64,000 bases of DNA from Microbispora hainanensis (GTDB lineage: Bacteria > Actinomycetota > Actinomycetes > Streptosporangiales > Streptosporangiaceae): contig NZ_CP108086.1 in assembly GCF_036186745.1 (NCBI RefSeq), positions 496,001 to 560,000 on the forward strand, read 5' to 3'. Below the pieces are notes generated by a model. That model made no database searches. It saw only the letters and a program-made list of their open reading frames with translations, and was not told where the DNA came from. Positions 52,406 to 60,383 of the stretch are shown piece by piece. Position 1 is the first letter of the stretch; every line of letters begins with the position of its first letter. The position numbers and the translations under genes are program-made.

Positions 52406-53566
52406 ATGAGCAAGGTGACCAGCGCGTTGGTGATCGGCGGCGGCATCGCCGGGCCGGTGACGGCGCTCGCTCTGGCCAAGGCGGGCATCCGGGCGACGGT
52501 GTACGAAGCCCACGACAGCGCAGCGGACGGCGTCGGGGCGATGCTCAGCCTGGCCCCGAACGGGATCGACGCGCTGCGGATCGTGGGAGCGGACGAGGCC
52601 GTACGGGCCGTGGGACAGCCGGTCCCCGGCGTCGTGATGGCCGACGGCGCCGGGAACCGGCTCGCCGAGTTCGGCGGGTTCCCCGGCCTGCCGCCCACGC
52701 TGGCGATGCCGCGCGCCGCCCTCTTCCGCGCCCTGGCCGATCACGCGGTGACGGCGGGCGTGCGGATCGAGTACGGCAAGCCGCTCGTCTCCGCCGAGGA
52801 GACCCCTGAGGGGGTGACCGCCATGTTCGCGGACGGCACCACCGCCACCGCCGACGTGCTGATCGGCGCCGACGGCATCCGGTCCACGGTCCGCACGCTG
52901 ATCGACCCCGGCGCTCCCGGCCCCGAGTATGGCGGGGTCCTCAGCTTCGGCGGCTACGCCGGTGACGGCGGTGTCCGGGCCGATGAGGGCGTCATGCACT
53001 TCGCCTTCGGCCGCACCTTCATCGGCTACTGGCGGCTGCCCGACGGCCGCATCTGCTGGTTCGCGAGCCTGCCCCGCACCGAGCCCCTCACCTACGCCGA
53101 GGTCGTCCGCACGCCCGCCGCGGACTGGCTGGCCCGCCTGCGCGACCTCTACGCCGGTCACGTCCCGGGCGAGAAGCTGCTGGCGGGCACCGACCCGGCG
53201 GACCTCATGATCACCGGCCCGATGGAGCGCATGCCGTCACTGCCGCGCTGGCACCGCGGCCGCATGGTCCTCGTCGGCGACGCGGCCCACGCCCCGTCGT
53301 CCAGCTCAGGCCAGGGCGCCTCGCTGGCTGCGGAGAGCGCCGTCGAACTGGCCCGCTGCCTGCGCGACCTGCCGCCGGCCGAGGCGTTCGCGGCGTTCGA
53401 GCGCCTCCGGCGCCCCCGGGTGGAGATGATCGGCGGCGACGCCGCGGCCAAGAACAAGGCCAAGGCCGGGCAGGCCGGCGACAGGCCCGCCATGCCGACC
53501 CCCGAGCAGATGTTCGCCCCCGTCCACCGGCACCACATCGACTGGGACGCGCCCGTCACCGCCTGA
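52406..53566 (+). CDS. FAD-dependent aromatic-type monooxygenase
   Basis: A 386-residue group A flavin monooxygenase of the PHBH type. The FAD-binding GGGIAGPVTALALAKAG is at the N-terminus, the DG motif is GADGIRSTVR and the second FAD motif is LVGDAAHAPSS. The C-terminus lacks thioredoxin-like extensions. Such enzymes hydroxylate phenols or inactivate tetracycline/rifamycin-type drugs. ATG 52406 is supported by GAGGAG at 8 nt; alternative GTG codons lie at 52397 and 52400. Controlled by the divergent PadR regulator; the substrate may be the PadR inducer. Confidence 0.9.
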   Translation: MSKVTSALVIGGGIAGPVTALALAKAGIRATVYEAHDSAADGVGAMLSLAPNGIDALRIVGADEAVRAVGQPVPGVVMADGAGNRLAEFGGFPGLPPTLAMPRAALFRALADHAVTAGVRIEYGKPLVSAEETPEGVTAMFADGTTATADVLIGADGIRSTVRTLIDPGAPGPEYGGVLSFGGYAGDGGVRADEGVMHFAFGRTFIGYWRLPDGRICWFASLPRTEPLTYAEVVRTPAADWLARLRDLYAGHVPGEKLLAGTDPADLMITGPMERMPSLPRWHRGRMVLVGDAAHAPSSSSGQGASLAAESAVELARCLRDLPPAEAFAAFERLRRPRVEMIGGDAAAKNKAKAGQAGDRPAMPTPEQMFAPVHRHHIDWDAPVTA

Positions 53567-53631
53567 CCGGCGGGGCGGCACCGGCAAGAGGCGTGAACGG
53601 CCGGTGAGGATGGCCTCGTGCACCGACTCGG

Positions 53632-54606
53632 TCAGCCGGCGAGACGCTCCCGGGCGGCCTCCCGCACCTCGCTCGGAGTGCGCCCGAAACGGTTGCGGAA
53701 GACCCGGGCGAAGTGGGCCTGGCTGGAGAACCCCCACCGGTAGGCGACGTCGGCGATCCGCGTCTCCCCCGCCCGGGGCTCTCCGAGCTCGACACTGGCC
53801 CGCTGCAGCCGACGTTCCAGGATGTAACGGGCCGGGGTCGTGCCGGCCGCATCGAAGATCCGGGCGAGCTGCCGCACCGAGATCCCGAGGACGCGAGCGA
53901 CCTCCGCGGCGTTCAGCCGCGGGTCGTGCAGGTGTCGCTCGATGTGCTCCTTGGCGATGACGAGCTGGGCCGCGGAGGGAGTCGATCCACCGGAACGCTC
54001 CAGCGTGAGCAGGCGGATCAGCCCGAGCACGGCGCGCTGCGTCTCCTCCGGGCCGTCGCCGCCGCGCATCCCGACGAGCTCGCCGAGCAGCGAGCGCAGG
54101 CTCGACACGAGCGCGCCCTCGTGCGCGCCGCCCCGGCCGAAGAGCATCGGCACCGGAACGCCGTCGGGCCGGCATGCCTCGGCGAACAGGTCGTGCGGGA
54201 TGTCCACCAGGATCTGCCGCATCGACGAGGAGAAGCCGAAGAGGTACGGCTTGCGCGTGTCGTAGACCAGTAGGTCGCCGGCCGACGCGGACACGCAGCC
54301 GTTCTCGTGCAGGAAGACCGCCTCGCCCCTGAGCAGCAGGCTGGCGAAGACCGAGTCCTTCGGCGTGGACCTCGCCATCTGCGGGGTCCGCTCGATCACG
54401 TGCGCGTTGCCCGCGATGTCCGCGAGCCGTACGTCGCCGAGCCGCATGTTGATCTGCCTGGCCAGCAGGCCCCGGTCGGAGTAGGACCGGCAGGAAAGGC
54501 CCACCAGCGTCTTGCGGTTGTACTCTTCCCAGTAGTCGATCCGCTCCGCGGGCGCGACGTTCTCCGTCGTCGCCCGGGAGATCACGGAGACCGCGTTCGC
54601 GGGCAT
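53632..54606 (-). CDS. AraC-family regulator of the adjacent catabolic operon
   Basis: A 324-residue regulator with an N-terminal AraC-binding-like (cupin type) domain and a C-terminal double helix-turn-helix (about 225-320: LNAAEVARVLGISVRQLARI, ADVAYRWGFSSQAHFARVFR, FGRTPSEVR). This domain order matches regulators of aromatic degradation (e.g. feaR/alkS-like). ATG 54606 is preceded by GAGGAG at 7 nt. It lies 122 bp downstream of the SDR gene on the same strand, so it could be in the operon or have its own promoter; it is the natural activator of the cupin-MFS-ADH-SDR genes. Confidence 0.9.
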   Translation of the reverse strand: MPANAVSVISRATTENVAPAERIDYWEEYNRKTLVGLSCRSYSDRGLLARQINMRLGDVRLADIAGNAHVIERTPQMARSTPKDSVFASLLLRGEAVFLHENGCVSASAGDLLVYDTRKPYLFGFSSSMRQILVDIPHDLFAEACRPDGVPVPMLFGRGGAHEGALVSSLRSLLGELVGMRGGDGPEETQRAVLGLIRLLTLERSGGSTPSAAQLVIAKEHIERHLHDPRLNAAEVARVLGISVRQLARIFDAAGTTPARYILERRLQRASVELGEPRAGETRIADVAYRWGFSSQAHFARVFRNRFGRTPSEVREAARERLAG

Positions 54607-54728
54607 CACAGATCTCCTCACCGCTTCATGCCCTGGATTGCCTGACAGACCAAGCCCTGCTGCACGTGGCCCGGCTGGCGTCGGCATTTGCCGGGCCCGC
54701 CTTCCTTAGCGCAGCAGTATGTCCGGAA

Positions 54729-55478
54729 TCAGACGCAAAGGTAACCCCCGTCCACCGGAAGCACCGCCCCTGTGATGTACGACGCGGCGGGCGAGCACAG
54801 GAACGCGATCACCTGGGCGACGTCGCCCGGCCTGCCGTACCGTCCCAGAGGGATGCGGGCCAGGACCTCCGCCGCGGCCCGCGGGTCGTCGAGCAGGCCC
54901 CGGGCGAGCGGGGTCTCCACGAACCCCGGCGCGACCGCGTTCACGCGGACGCCCTCGGCCGCGTACTCCGCCGCGAGCGACCGGGTGAGCTGGGAGACGC
55001 CTCCCTTGCTCGCGCTGTACGCCGGCCTGTCCCTGCTGCCGAAGAAGGCGAACATGGAGGAGACGTTCACGACACAACCGCCCGTCTTCGCCAGGTGCGG
55101 CCGGGCGGCCTCGCAGGCGACCATGGTGGCGGTCAGGTTGACGTCGATCACGCGCCGCCACCGGTCCAGGTCATACTCCCCGCGGTCGTGGCTGACGCCC
55201 GCGCAGTTCACCAGCATTCCGATCTCCGGCTCCGCACGGACGAGCCGGGCCAGACCATCCCGGTCGAGGACGTCGTGCTCGATCACGCGGACGCGCGGAT
55301 GGGCCGGCCGCTCGCCGGCGACCTCGGGCGCCAGGCCGAGGGCCACGACGTCGGCGCCGAGCTCGGCGAGCAGGGTGGCCGTCGCCGCCCCGATCCCCGA
55401 CGTCCCGCCGGTGACGAACGCCGTACGGCCGGCGAACAGGTCACCGCGGAATCCGCTGGACGTGGACTGATCGGTCAT
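54729..55478 (-). CDS. Short-chain dehydrogenase/reductase
   Basis: A 249-residue classical SDR. TGGTSGIG (23-30) binds the cofactor; the catalytic set is N114, S140/S141, Y154 and K158 (AYSASKGG). The aspartate-type end of beta-2 (ALGLAPE) is not clearly NAD- or NADP-specific. It overlaps the preceding dehydrogenase gene by 4 bp, so the two act in succession on an alcohol/ketone intermediate. Last structural gene of the operon. Confidence 0.92.
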   Translation of the reverse strand: MTDQSTSSGFRGDLFAGRTAFVTGGTSGIGAATATLLAELGADVVALGLAPEVAGERPAHPRVRVIEHDVLDRDGLARLVRAEPEIGMLVNCAGVSHDRGEYDLDRWRRVIDVNLTATMVACEAARPHLAKTGGCVVNVSSMFAFFGSRDRPAYSASKGGVSQLTRSLAAEYAAEGVRVNAVAPGFVETPLARGLLDDPRAAAEVLARIPLGRYGRPGDVAQVIAFLCSPAASYITGAVLPVDGGYLCV

Positions 55479-56578
55479 GTGCGTGCGCTCCCTTCGCCTG
55501 GCCGCACCAGAACCTTGATCTGATCGCCGCCGCCCAGCAGGGCCTCGAACCCGTCACTGACGACGTCTCGGAGGGGGATGGTGGAGGTGACGATCGCCGT
55601 GAGGTCCACGCCCTCCTCGACCAACCGGATCAGGTCGGGATAGACGTCCCGATAACCGACCGTGGCGATGATCGACTGCTCCCTGTTGACCAGCGCGAAC
55701 GCGTCGATGCTCACCGTCCCGGCGAGCCCGGCCAGCACGACCCTGCCACCGCTCCTGGTCGCCTCCAGGCAGGTGCGCAGGGTGCCTTCGGAGCCGACCA
55801 CCTCGAACGCCACGTCCGCGCCCTCGCCTCCGGCCGCCCGCCGCATCAGGCCGGGCAGGGCATCGCGGTCGGCCACTCGCACCAGGTCGGTCGCGCCGAG
55901 CCGGCGGGCCAGGTCGAGCCGCGCGGGGGAGAGATCGGCGACGATCACCCGGCCGGCGCCCTCCCGCACCGCCAGCATCACGATGAGCAGGCCGATCGGG
56001 CCGAGGCCGACCACCGCGACCGTCTCGCCCGCCCGCAGTCCCGACCGGCGCAGCGCGTGCAGGGCGACGGCCGCCGGTTCGAACACGGCCGCCTGCTCCA
56101 GAGGGACCGTGTCGGGCAGGCGGTGCAGCATGTAGGCGGGTACGGTCGCCCGCTCCGCCATTCCGCCGTGGCCCATGAGCCCGGCGAAGCCGAAGTGGCG
56201 GCAGATGTTGTACTCGCCGTTCCGGCAGCGAGGGCAGGTGCCGCAGCGGTAGTGCGGCTCCACCGCGACCCGGTCGCCGGGCGCCAGGCCCCGCACTTCC
56301 GGGCCGACCTCGGTGATCGTGCCGCAGAACTCGTGGCCGAGGACGAGCGGCGCGGTCACCCCCGACTCGGGATGGGGGTGGGTCACCGGGATGGCGTGCG
56401 GCCCGTCGGCGTACTCGTGCAGGTCACTACCGCAGATGCCGCAGTAGGCGACCGCGAGGGTGACCTCCCCGGTGCCGGGGGCGCGGACGGCGACGTCGAC
56501 GACCCGGACGTCCCGCGCCCCATACCAGACGGCAGCCCGCACGAGGCCGTCCAGCGGGCCGTTCACCGGGCCGTTCAC
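55475..56578 (-). CDS. Zinc-dependent medium-chain alcohol dehydrogenase (butanediol-dehydrogenase-like)
   Basis: A 367-residue MDR enzyme. The catalytic zinc ligands are C49 (CGICGSD) and the GHE motif H82-E83; the structural zinc is held by C112, C115, C118 and C126; GLGPIGLL is the coenzyme loop. The FGFAGLMGHGGMAERATVP segment is characteristic of (R,R)-butanediol dehydrogenase-like proteins. GTG 56578 is preceded by GGAGGTGA. Its first codons (NGPVNGPLDG) come from a 12-bp tandem repeat CGGGCCGTTCAC, so the exact start is uncertain. Overlaps the SDR gene by 4 bp. Confidence 0.92.
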   Translation of the reverse strand: MNGPVNGPLDGLVRAAVWYGARDVRVVDVAVRAPGTGEVTLAVAYCGICGSDLHEYADGPHAIPVTHPHPESGVTAPLVLGHEFCGTITEVGPEVRGLAPGDRVAVEPHYRCGTCPRCRNGEYNICRHFGFAGLMGHGGMAERATVPAYMLHRLPDTVPLEQAAVFEPAAVALHALRRSGLRAGETVAVVGLGPIGLLIVMLAVREGAGRVIVADLSPARLDLARRLGATDLVRVADRDALPGLMRRAAGGEGADVAFEVVGSEGTLRTCLEATRSGGRVVLAGLAGTVSIDAFALVNREQSIIATVGYRDVYPDLIRLVEEGVDLTAIVTSTIPLRDVVSDGFEALLGGGDQIKVLVRPGEGSART

Positions 56579-56582
56579 CGGG

Positions 56583-57854
56583 TCACCTCCGCCGCCTGCG
56601 GCGCAGCACGGCCGGAGCCGTCTCCCGCAGGGCGAACGAGAGCAGGACGACGATCAGCGCGCCGCCTGCCGCGATGAACATCGCGGTCTGCAGGCCCCAC
56701 AGGTCGGAGGCCCACCCGGAGATCATCGGGCCGAGGAACCCACCGGCCAGCTCGCCCACGCCCATGATCAGGCCGAGGGCCGTGGCCAGCGTGCCGGGCG
56801 GCACGGTCTCTGCCGGGATCGTGGCCATGAACAGTGTGAAGCACCCCAGCCCGGTGTAGGTGAAGATCATGATCAGGCCGAGCAGCGCCGGGCTGGAGAC
56901 GTAGACGATCGCGATGGGGCAGAGCACCGCGAGGGCGGTGAAGCCGATGAGTGCCGGCTTGCGGCCGATCCGGTCGGAGATGCCGGGAGTGGCGAAGCCC
57001 CAGAGCACCCAGGCCACGCCCAGGCAGGTCATGACGCCGCTCATGGTGCCCGGCGTGAACCCCTTGACCTCCGTCAGGTACGTGGGGGTGAACGTGATGA
57101 GGGTGACGAACCACGTCAGGTAGCAGCAGGCGATCAGCATGCAGATCACCACGTTGCGCAGCCTCAGCACGTCCTTCAGCGCAAGCTTGGACTGTCCGGC
57201 GGCGCCGTCCCGTGCGGTCTCCGACGCGGTCCTGATGAGCGGCGGCCGCTCCCGGACGAACCTGGCGATCAGCGCGGCGATCACCAACCCGGGGATGATG
57301 GTGACGTAGAACGCGATGCGCCAGCCGTAGGACTCGGCGATCCACACCACGACGCCCGGGGCCACGATCCCACCGAGCAGACCGGCGGACGAGCCCTGCA
57401 GCAGGCCCATGTTCAACCCGCGCCGGCTTTCCCGGGACGCCTCCACCATCAGGGACTGCGCCATCGGGAGCACCGCCCCCTCGGCCGTCCCCATGAGGGC
57501 ACGCGCGGCGAGCAACCCGGCGAAGCCCGCCATCAGACCCGACGCCGACGAGAAGAGCGAGAAGAGCACCACAGCGGCGATGAGGATCGGCTTGCGCCGG
57601 CCGAGCCTGTCGGACAACCGGCCGGCCACCATCCCGGCCAGCGCCCAGGTGAGTGCCAGCACGCCGGACAACGTGCCCAGCTCGCCGTTGGACAGCCCGA
57701 AGTCCGCGTCCATGTACGGGGCGAGGAAGGACAGGGCCTGCCGGTCGAAGAAGACGAACCCGAAGGCCAGGAAGAGAAGGAGGAGAAGGCGGTTCTCGTA
57801 CCGCCTCGCTTCGCGTTCCACTCCGTGGGGGGTGGACGTCGTGATGTGGGTCAT
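56583..57854 (-). CDS. MFS transporter, aromatic-acid/organic-anion type
   Basis: A 423-residue inner-membrane transporter with twelve helices. The loop GRLSDRLGRRKPIL after helix 2 and ISDRIGRKPALIGF in the second half are the duplicated MFS signatures; the N-terminal FFDRQALSFLAPYMDADFGL is like that of anion:cation or aromatic-acid symporters. It probably imports the substrate of this operon. It ends 4 bp before the dehydrogenase gene and starts 30 bp after the cupin gene. Confidence 0.9.
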   Translation of the reverse strand: MTHITTSTPHGVEREARRYENRLLLLLFLAFGFVFFDRQALSFLAPYMDADFGLSNGELGTLSGVLALTWALAGMVAGRLSDRLGRRKPILIAAVVLFSLFSSASGLMAGFAGLLAARALMGTAEGAVLPMAQSLMVEASRESRRGLNMGLLQGSSAGLLGGIVAPGVVVWIAESYGWRIAFYVTIIPGLVIAALIARFVRERPPLIRTASETARDGAAGQSKLALKDVLRLRNVVICMLIACCYLTWFVTLITFTPTYLTEVKGFTPGTMSGVMTCLGVAWVLWGFATPGISDRIGRKPALIGFTALAVLCPIAIVYVSSPALLGLIMIFTYTGLGCFTLFMATIPAETVPPGTLATALGLIMGVGELAGGFLGPMISGWASDLWGLQTAMFIAAGGALIVVLLSFALRETAPAVLRRRRRR

Positions 57855-57884
57855 CGCGTTCCTCGTTGGGGGGCAGGCCGGTGA

Positions 57885-58418
57885 TCAGCGGAACAGCGAG
57901 TTGACGTAGTCGGCGCCGATGCCCACCTTCTCGTAGTGCTCACGGCACATCGCGATGTAGTCGTGGACGTCGAAGATGCCCTGGGCTTCGCCGTTCTCGT
58001 CGAGCCACACGAGGGGCCCCTTGACGATGAAGAACGTCTTCATCGGCTCGCCGCTGTCGTAGGCCACCAGCGTGTGGCCCTCGCCCGGAGCCTCGTAGAC
58101 GAAATCGCCCGCCGTGGCGGTCCAGGGGCGCTCCAGATAGCCCCACTTTCCGGAGATGGTGTAGGCGAACACCTCGTGCGGGTGGTAGTGCCGGTTGACC
58201 AGCCCCGCCTCCTTCGCCCGGAGGATGTCGGCCCAGCTGTTGTCCTTGACGTTGATCCAGAGAGGACGCGACCCGACGGTCTCGCTGAACGGCACGTAGT
58301 AACGGTCGTCATCGGTGGCGACCTTGGAAAGGTAGACCTCCGGCAGCGCGTCCGGCTTCTGCGAGTTCTCGATCGGCTTGAGGTTCTTCCAGAACTCCGA
58401 CGTGGGGGTTTCGGGCAT
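57885..58418 (-). CDS. Cupin dioxygenase resembling 2,4'-dihydroxyacetophenone dioxygenase
   Basis: A 177-residue cupin. The metal site is H77 and H79 (RHYHPHEVFAYTISGKWGYL), probably E82 or E96, and H115 (YEAPGEGHTLV). The whole central block from NRHYHP to GEGHTLV matches 2,4'-dihydroxyacetophenone dioxygenase (DAD), an iron enzyme that splits an aryl ketone side chain by inserting two oxygen atoms. Length also fits. First gene of the operon; ATG 58418 with TAAGGAGAGGG as ribosome binding site. True activity is not proven: many homologues are annotated only by similarity. Confidence 0.78.
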   Translation of the reverse strand: MPETPTSEFWKNLKPIENSQKPDALPEVYLSKVATDDDRYYVPFSETVGSRPLWINVKDNSWADILRAKEAGLVNRHYHPHEVFAYTISGKWGYLERPWTATAGDFVYEAPGEGHTLVAYDSGEPMKTFFIVKGPLVWLDENGEAQGIFDVHDYIAMCREHYEKVGIGADYVNSLFR

Positions 58419-58548
58419 GTTTCCCTCTCCTTACGTGTGTTGTTGGAGAGTGAACCCTTCGCGGCGTCGGTCGTCTTTCCTGTCTCGGACATCGCCGCTT
58501 GCCTATTCCGGACGTGCCGCAGCGCTTGTGCCCGCACGGCTCACAGGC

Positions 58549-58569
58549 CCGTCGCCCTTTCGGCGACGG
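58549..58569. promoter_or_regulatory. 8-bp inverted repeat in the cupin/sodC intergenic region
   Basis: CCGTCGCC (58549-58556) and GGCGACGG (58562-58569) with a CTTTC loop. It lies in the 297-bp divergent spacer 58419-58715 before sodC and upstream of the cupin operon; role unknown. No other gene recognised in this spacer. Confidence 0.35.
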
Positions 58570-58715
58570 CGCGCCCTCGAGGCGGGCGACGGGGCACGGG
58601 GCTCTGACGGCAAGAGCGGGTAAACGGCCGGTACGGATGACGTCGTGTGCCGCTCCCCGATCAGCCGGGGCGTGCTCTGCTGTCGCAGGCAACGAGTGTC
58701 TGAGGAGGAGCGACC

Positions 58716-59399
58716 ATGCCCCGCACAACCCGTATAGCCCTGGCCGCCGGGCTCGCCCTGGGACTCACCGCCGCTGCCGCCCCTGCCGTACCGGTGCTGG
58801 CCGCCGGGATGACGGCGGCCTCGGCCCCGCAGGCCGGCCCCGGTGACTCGGCGGGCGCGTCGGCGAACGAGCCGGTGGTCGAGTCGGCGGGCGGGTCCGC
58901 GACCGCCGTCATCAAGAACGTCACCGGGCGGACCCTCGGCACCGTCCGGGTCGAGCGATACGACGCGAAGAAGTCGCGGGTCAGCGTCAGCGTGCGGGGG
59001 CTCACTCCCGGGTTCCACGGCTTCCACGTCCACTCCACCGGGGTGTGCGACGCGCACTCCGTCGACCGGGCGACGGGCAGCGCCTTCTCCAGCGCCGGAA
59101 GCCACCTCGGCCCGGGGCAGCACGGCGGCGGAGCCGGCGACATGCCCCCGCTGCTGGCGGCCGCGGACGGCACCGCCTCCGCGTCGTTCGTGACCGACCG
59201 GTTCACCCTGGAGCAGCTGGGCGACGCCAACGGCAGCGCGTTCGTGGTGCACGCCGCGCCGGACAACTTCGCGCACATCCCGGACCGGTACTTCCACCGC
59301 CCCGATGCCGGCGGCGCCGTGGGCCCGGACGCGACCACGCGCAAGACCGGCGACGCCGGTGCCCGGATCGGCTGCGGCGTCGTCAAGGTCCACGCCTGA
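58716..59399 (+). CDS. sodC: Exported Cu/Zn superoxide dismutase
   Basis: A 227-residue protein with signal peptide (RIALAAGLALGLTAAAAPAV) followed by a Ser/Ala/Gly-rich linker and the SodC barrel. Copper ligands lie in HGFHVHSTG and, further on, FVVHAAPD; zinc ligands in SHLGPGQHGGGAGD; the second disulfide cysteine is in ARIGCGVV, the first in VCDAHS. It converts extracytoplasmic superoxide to peroxide. No lipobox is visible. ATG 58716 follows GAGGAGGAG at 7 nt. Confidence 0.92.
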   Translation: MPRTTRIALAAGLALGLTAAAAPAVPVLAAGMTAASAPQAGPGDSAGASANEPVVESAGGSATAVIKNVTGRTLGTVRVERYDAKKSRVSVSVRGLTPGFHGFHVHSTGVCDAHSVDRATGSAFSSAGSHLGPGQHGGGAGDMPPLLAAADGTASASFVTDRFTLEQLGDANGSAFVVHAAPDNFAHIPDRYFHRPDAGGAVGPDATTRKTGDAGARIGCGVVKVHA

Positions 59400-59458
59400 T
59401 CCGGGTCCGCCGCCTCGCGGGCAGCCTCACTCGCGGGCAGCCTCACTCGCGGGCAGCC
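59400..59458. repeat. GCAGCCTCACTCGCGG tandem words
   Basis: GGGCAGCCTCACTCGC occurs three times in tandem (about 59418-59458) between sodC and the convergent DUF2461 gene. No terminator recognised. Confidence 0.6.
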
Positions 59459-60085
59459 TCAGGAGATGTGGCGGCGCAGCCAGTCGACCAGCGGGACCAG
59501 CGCTCGCCAGGTCGAACGGACCCGGTCGAGGGTCTCGGGGGTGTGCAGCCATGGCTCCGGCTCGAACCGCCGCCCGGCGTGCAGCGTCTTGTGCCGGAGA
59601 AGGTCGAGCCGGGGATGGTCCTCCGGCGCGCCGCGGGGACGGGTCTTGAGCCGGTCGCCGCCGACCTCGATATCGCCGGGCAGGGCCCCGAGGATCTCCT
59701 CCAGCAGGGGCCCGGCGGTGTCGTCGTCCACGGCCTCGCGGAAACGTGCGACCTGGTCGCCCGACCCCCACCAGCCCGCCGCCACGTAGAGACCGTCGGC
59801 GTCCACCTGGACGTAGTAGCCCACGCCCTCCACGCCCACGCCGCAGTAGGCCCCCTGATGCGTCTTGTATGGCGACTTGTCCTTGGAGAACCGGACGTCG
59901 CGGTACGGCCGGAACAGGTGGGCCGGTCCGAACTCCGGCTCCAGCTCGTCCATGAGCGCGAGCATCGGCCCGCGCACACCCGTCTCGTAGAACCCCTTGT
60001 GGGCCGTCCAGTACGCCTTCGAATTGTCGGCGACGAGGCCCTCGTAGAAGATGAGCGCCTCGTCAGGGAACCCGCTGAAACCCAT
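59459..60085 (-). CDS. DUF2461 family protein
   Basis: A 208-residue cytosolic protein of the DUF2461 family. Its signatures are GFPDEALIFYEGLVADNSKA, FRPYRDVRFSKDKSPYKTHQ, GYYVQVDADGLYVAAGWWG and the ending TLHAGRRFEPEPWL. The RFSKDKSPYKTHQGA block is nearly invariant in the family. Function unknown. ATG 60085 is supported by AAGGTGG at about 6 nt; the frame remains open upstream only because of a hexanucleotide repeat coding for Val-Pro. Confidence 0.88.
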   Translation of the reverse strand: MGFSGFPDEALIFYEGLVADNSKAYWTAHKGFYETGVRGPMLALMDELEPEFGPAHLFRPYRDVRFSKDKSPYKTHQGAYCGVGVEGVGYYVQVDADGLYVAAGWWGSGDQVARFREAVDDDTAGPLLEEILGALPGDIEVGGDRLKTRPRGAPEDHPRLDLLRHKTLHAGRRFEPEPWLHTPETLDRVRSTWRALVPLVDWLRRHIS

Positions 60086-60111
60086 GCCACCCACCTTCGC
60101 ACGCCCCACCG

Positions 60112-60365
60112 ACAGTCCCGGGACCGGGACCGGGACCGGCACAGGCACCGGGGCCGGGGCCGGGATCACGATCGAGACCGGCACCGGGGCAAGCACCGAG
60201 AGAGCGACCAGCACAAGCACCGGGACCACGGCCATGACCGGGACAGGGACCGGGACAGGGACCGGGACAGGGACCGCGACCAGCACAAGCACCGGGACCA
60301 CGGCCATGACCGGGACCACGGCCATGACCGGGGCCACGACCACGACCGAGTCGGGGATCAGGACC
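60112..60365. repeat. Hexanucleotide minisatellite
   Basis: The plus strand consists of 6-bp units GGGACC, GGGACA, GGCACA and related, with higher-order duplication: the block GCGACCAGCACAAGCACCGG continuing to ACCACGGCCATGACCGGGAC is at 60204-60244 and again 60276-60316, then partly at about 60315-60335. It occupies almost the whole 298-bp space between the DUF2461 gene and the HerA-like gene. Read on the minus strand it would encode (Val-Pro)n and (Val-Met-Ala-Val) repeats without a start signal. Confidence 0.85.
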
Positions 60366-60383
60366 CGTACAGCGCGGACGCGT

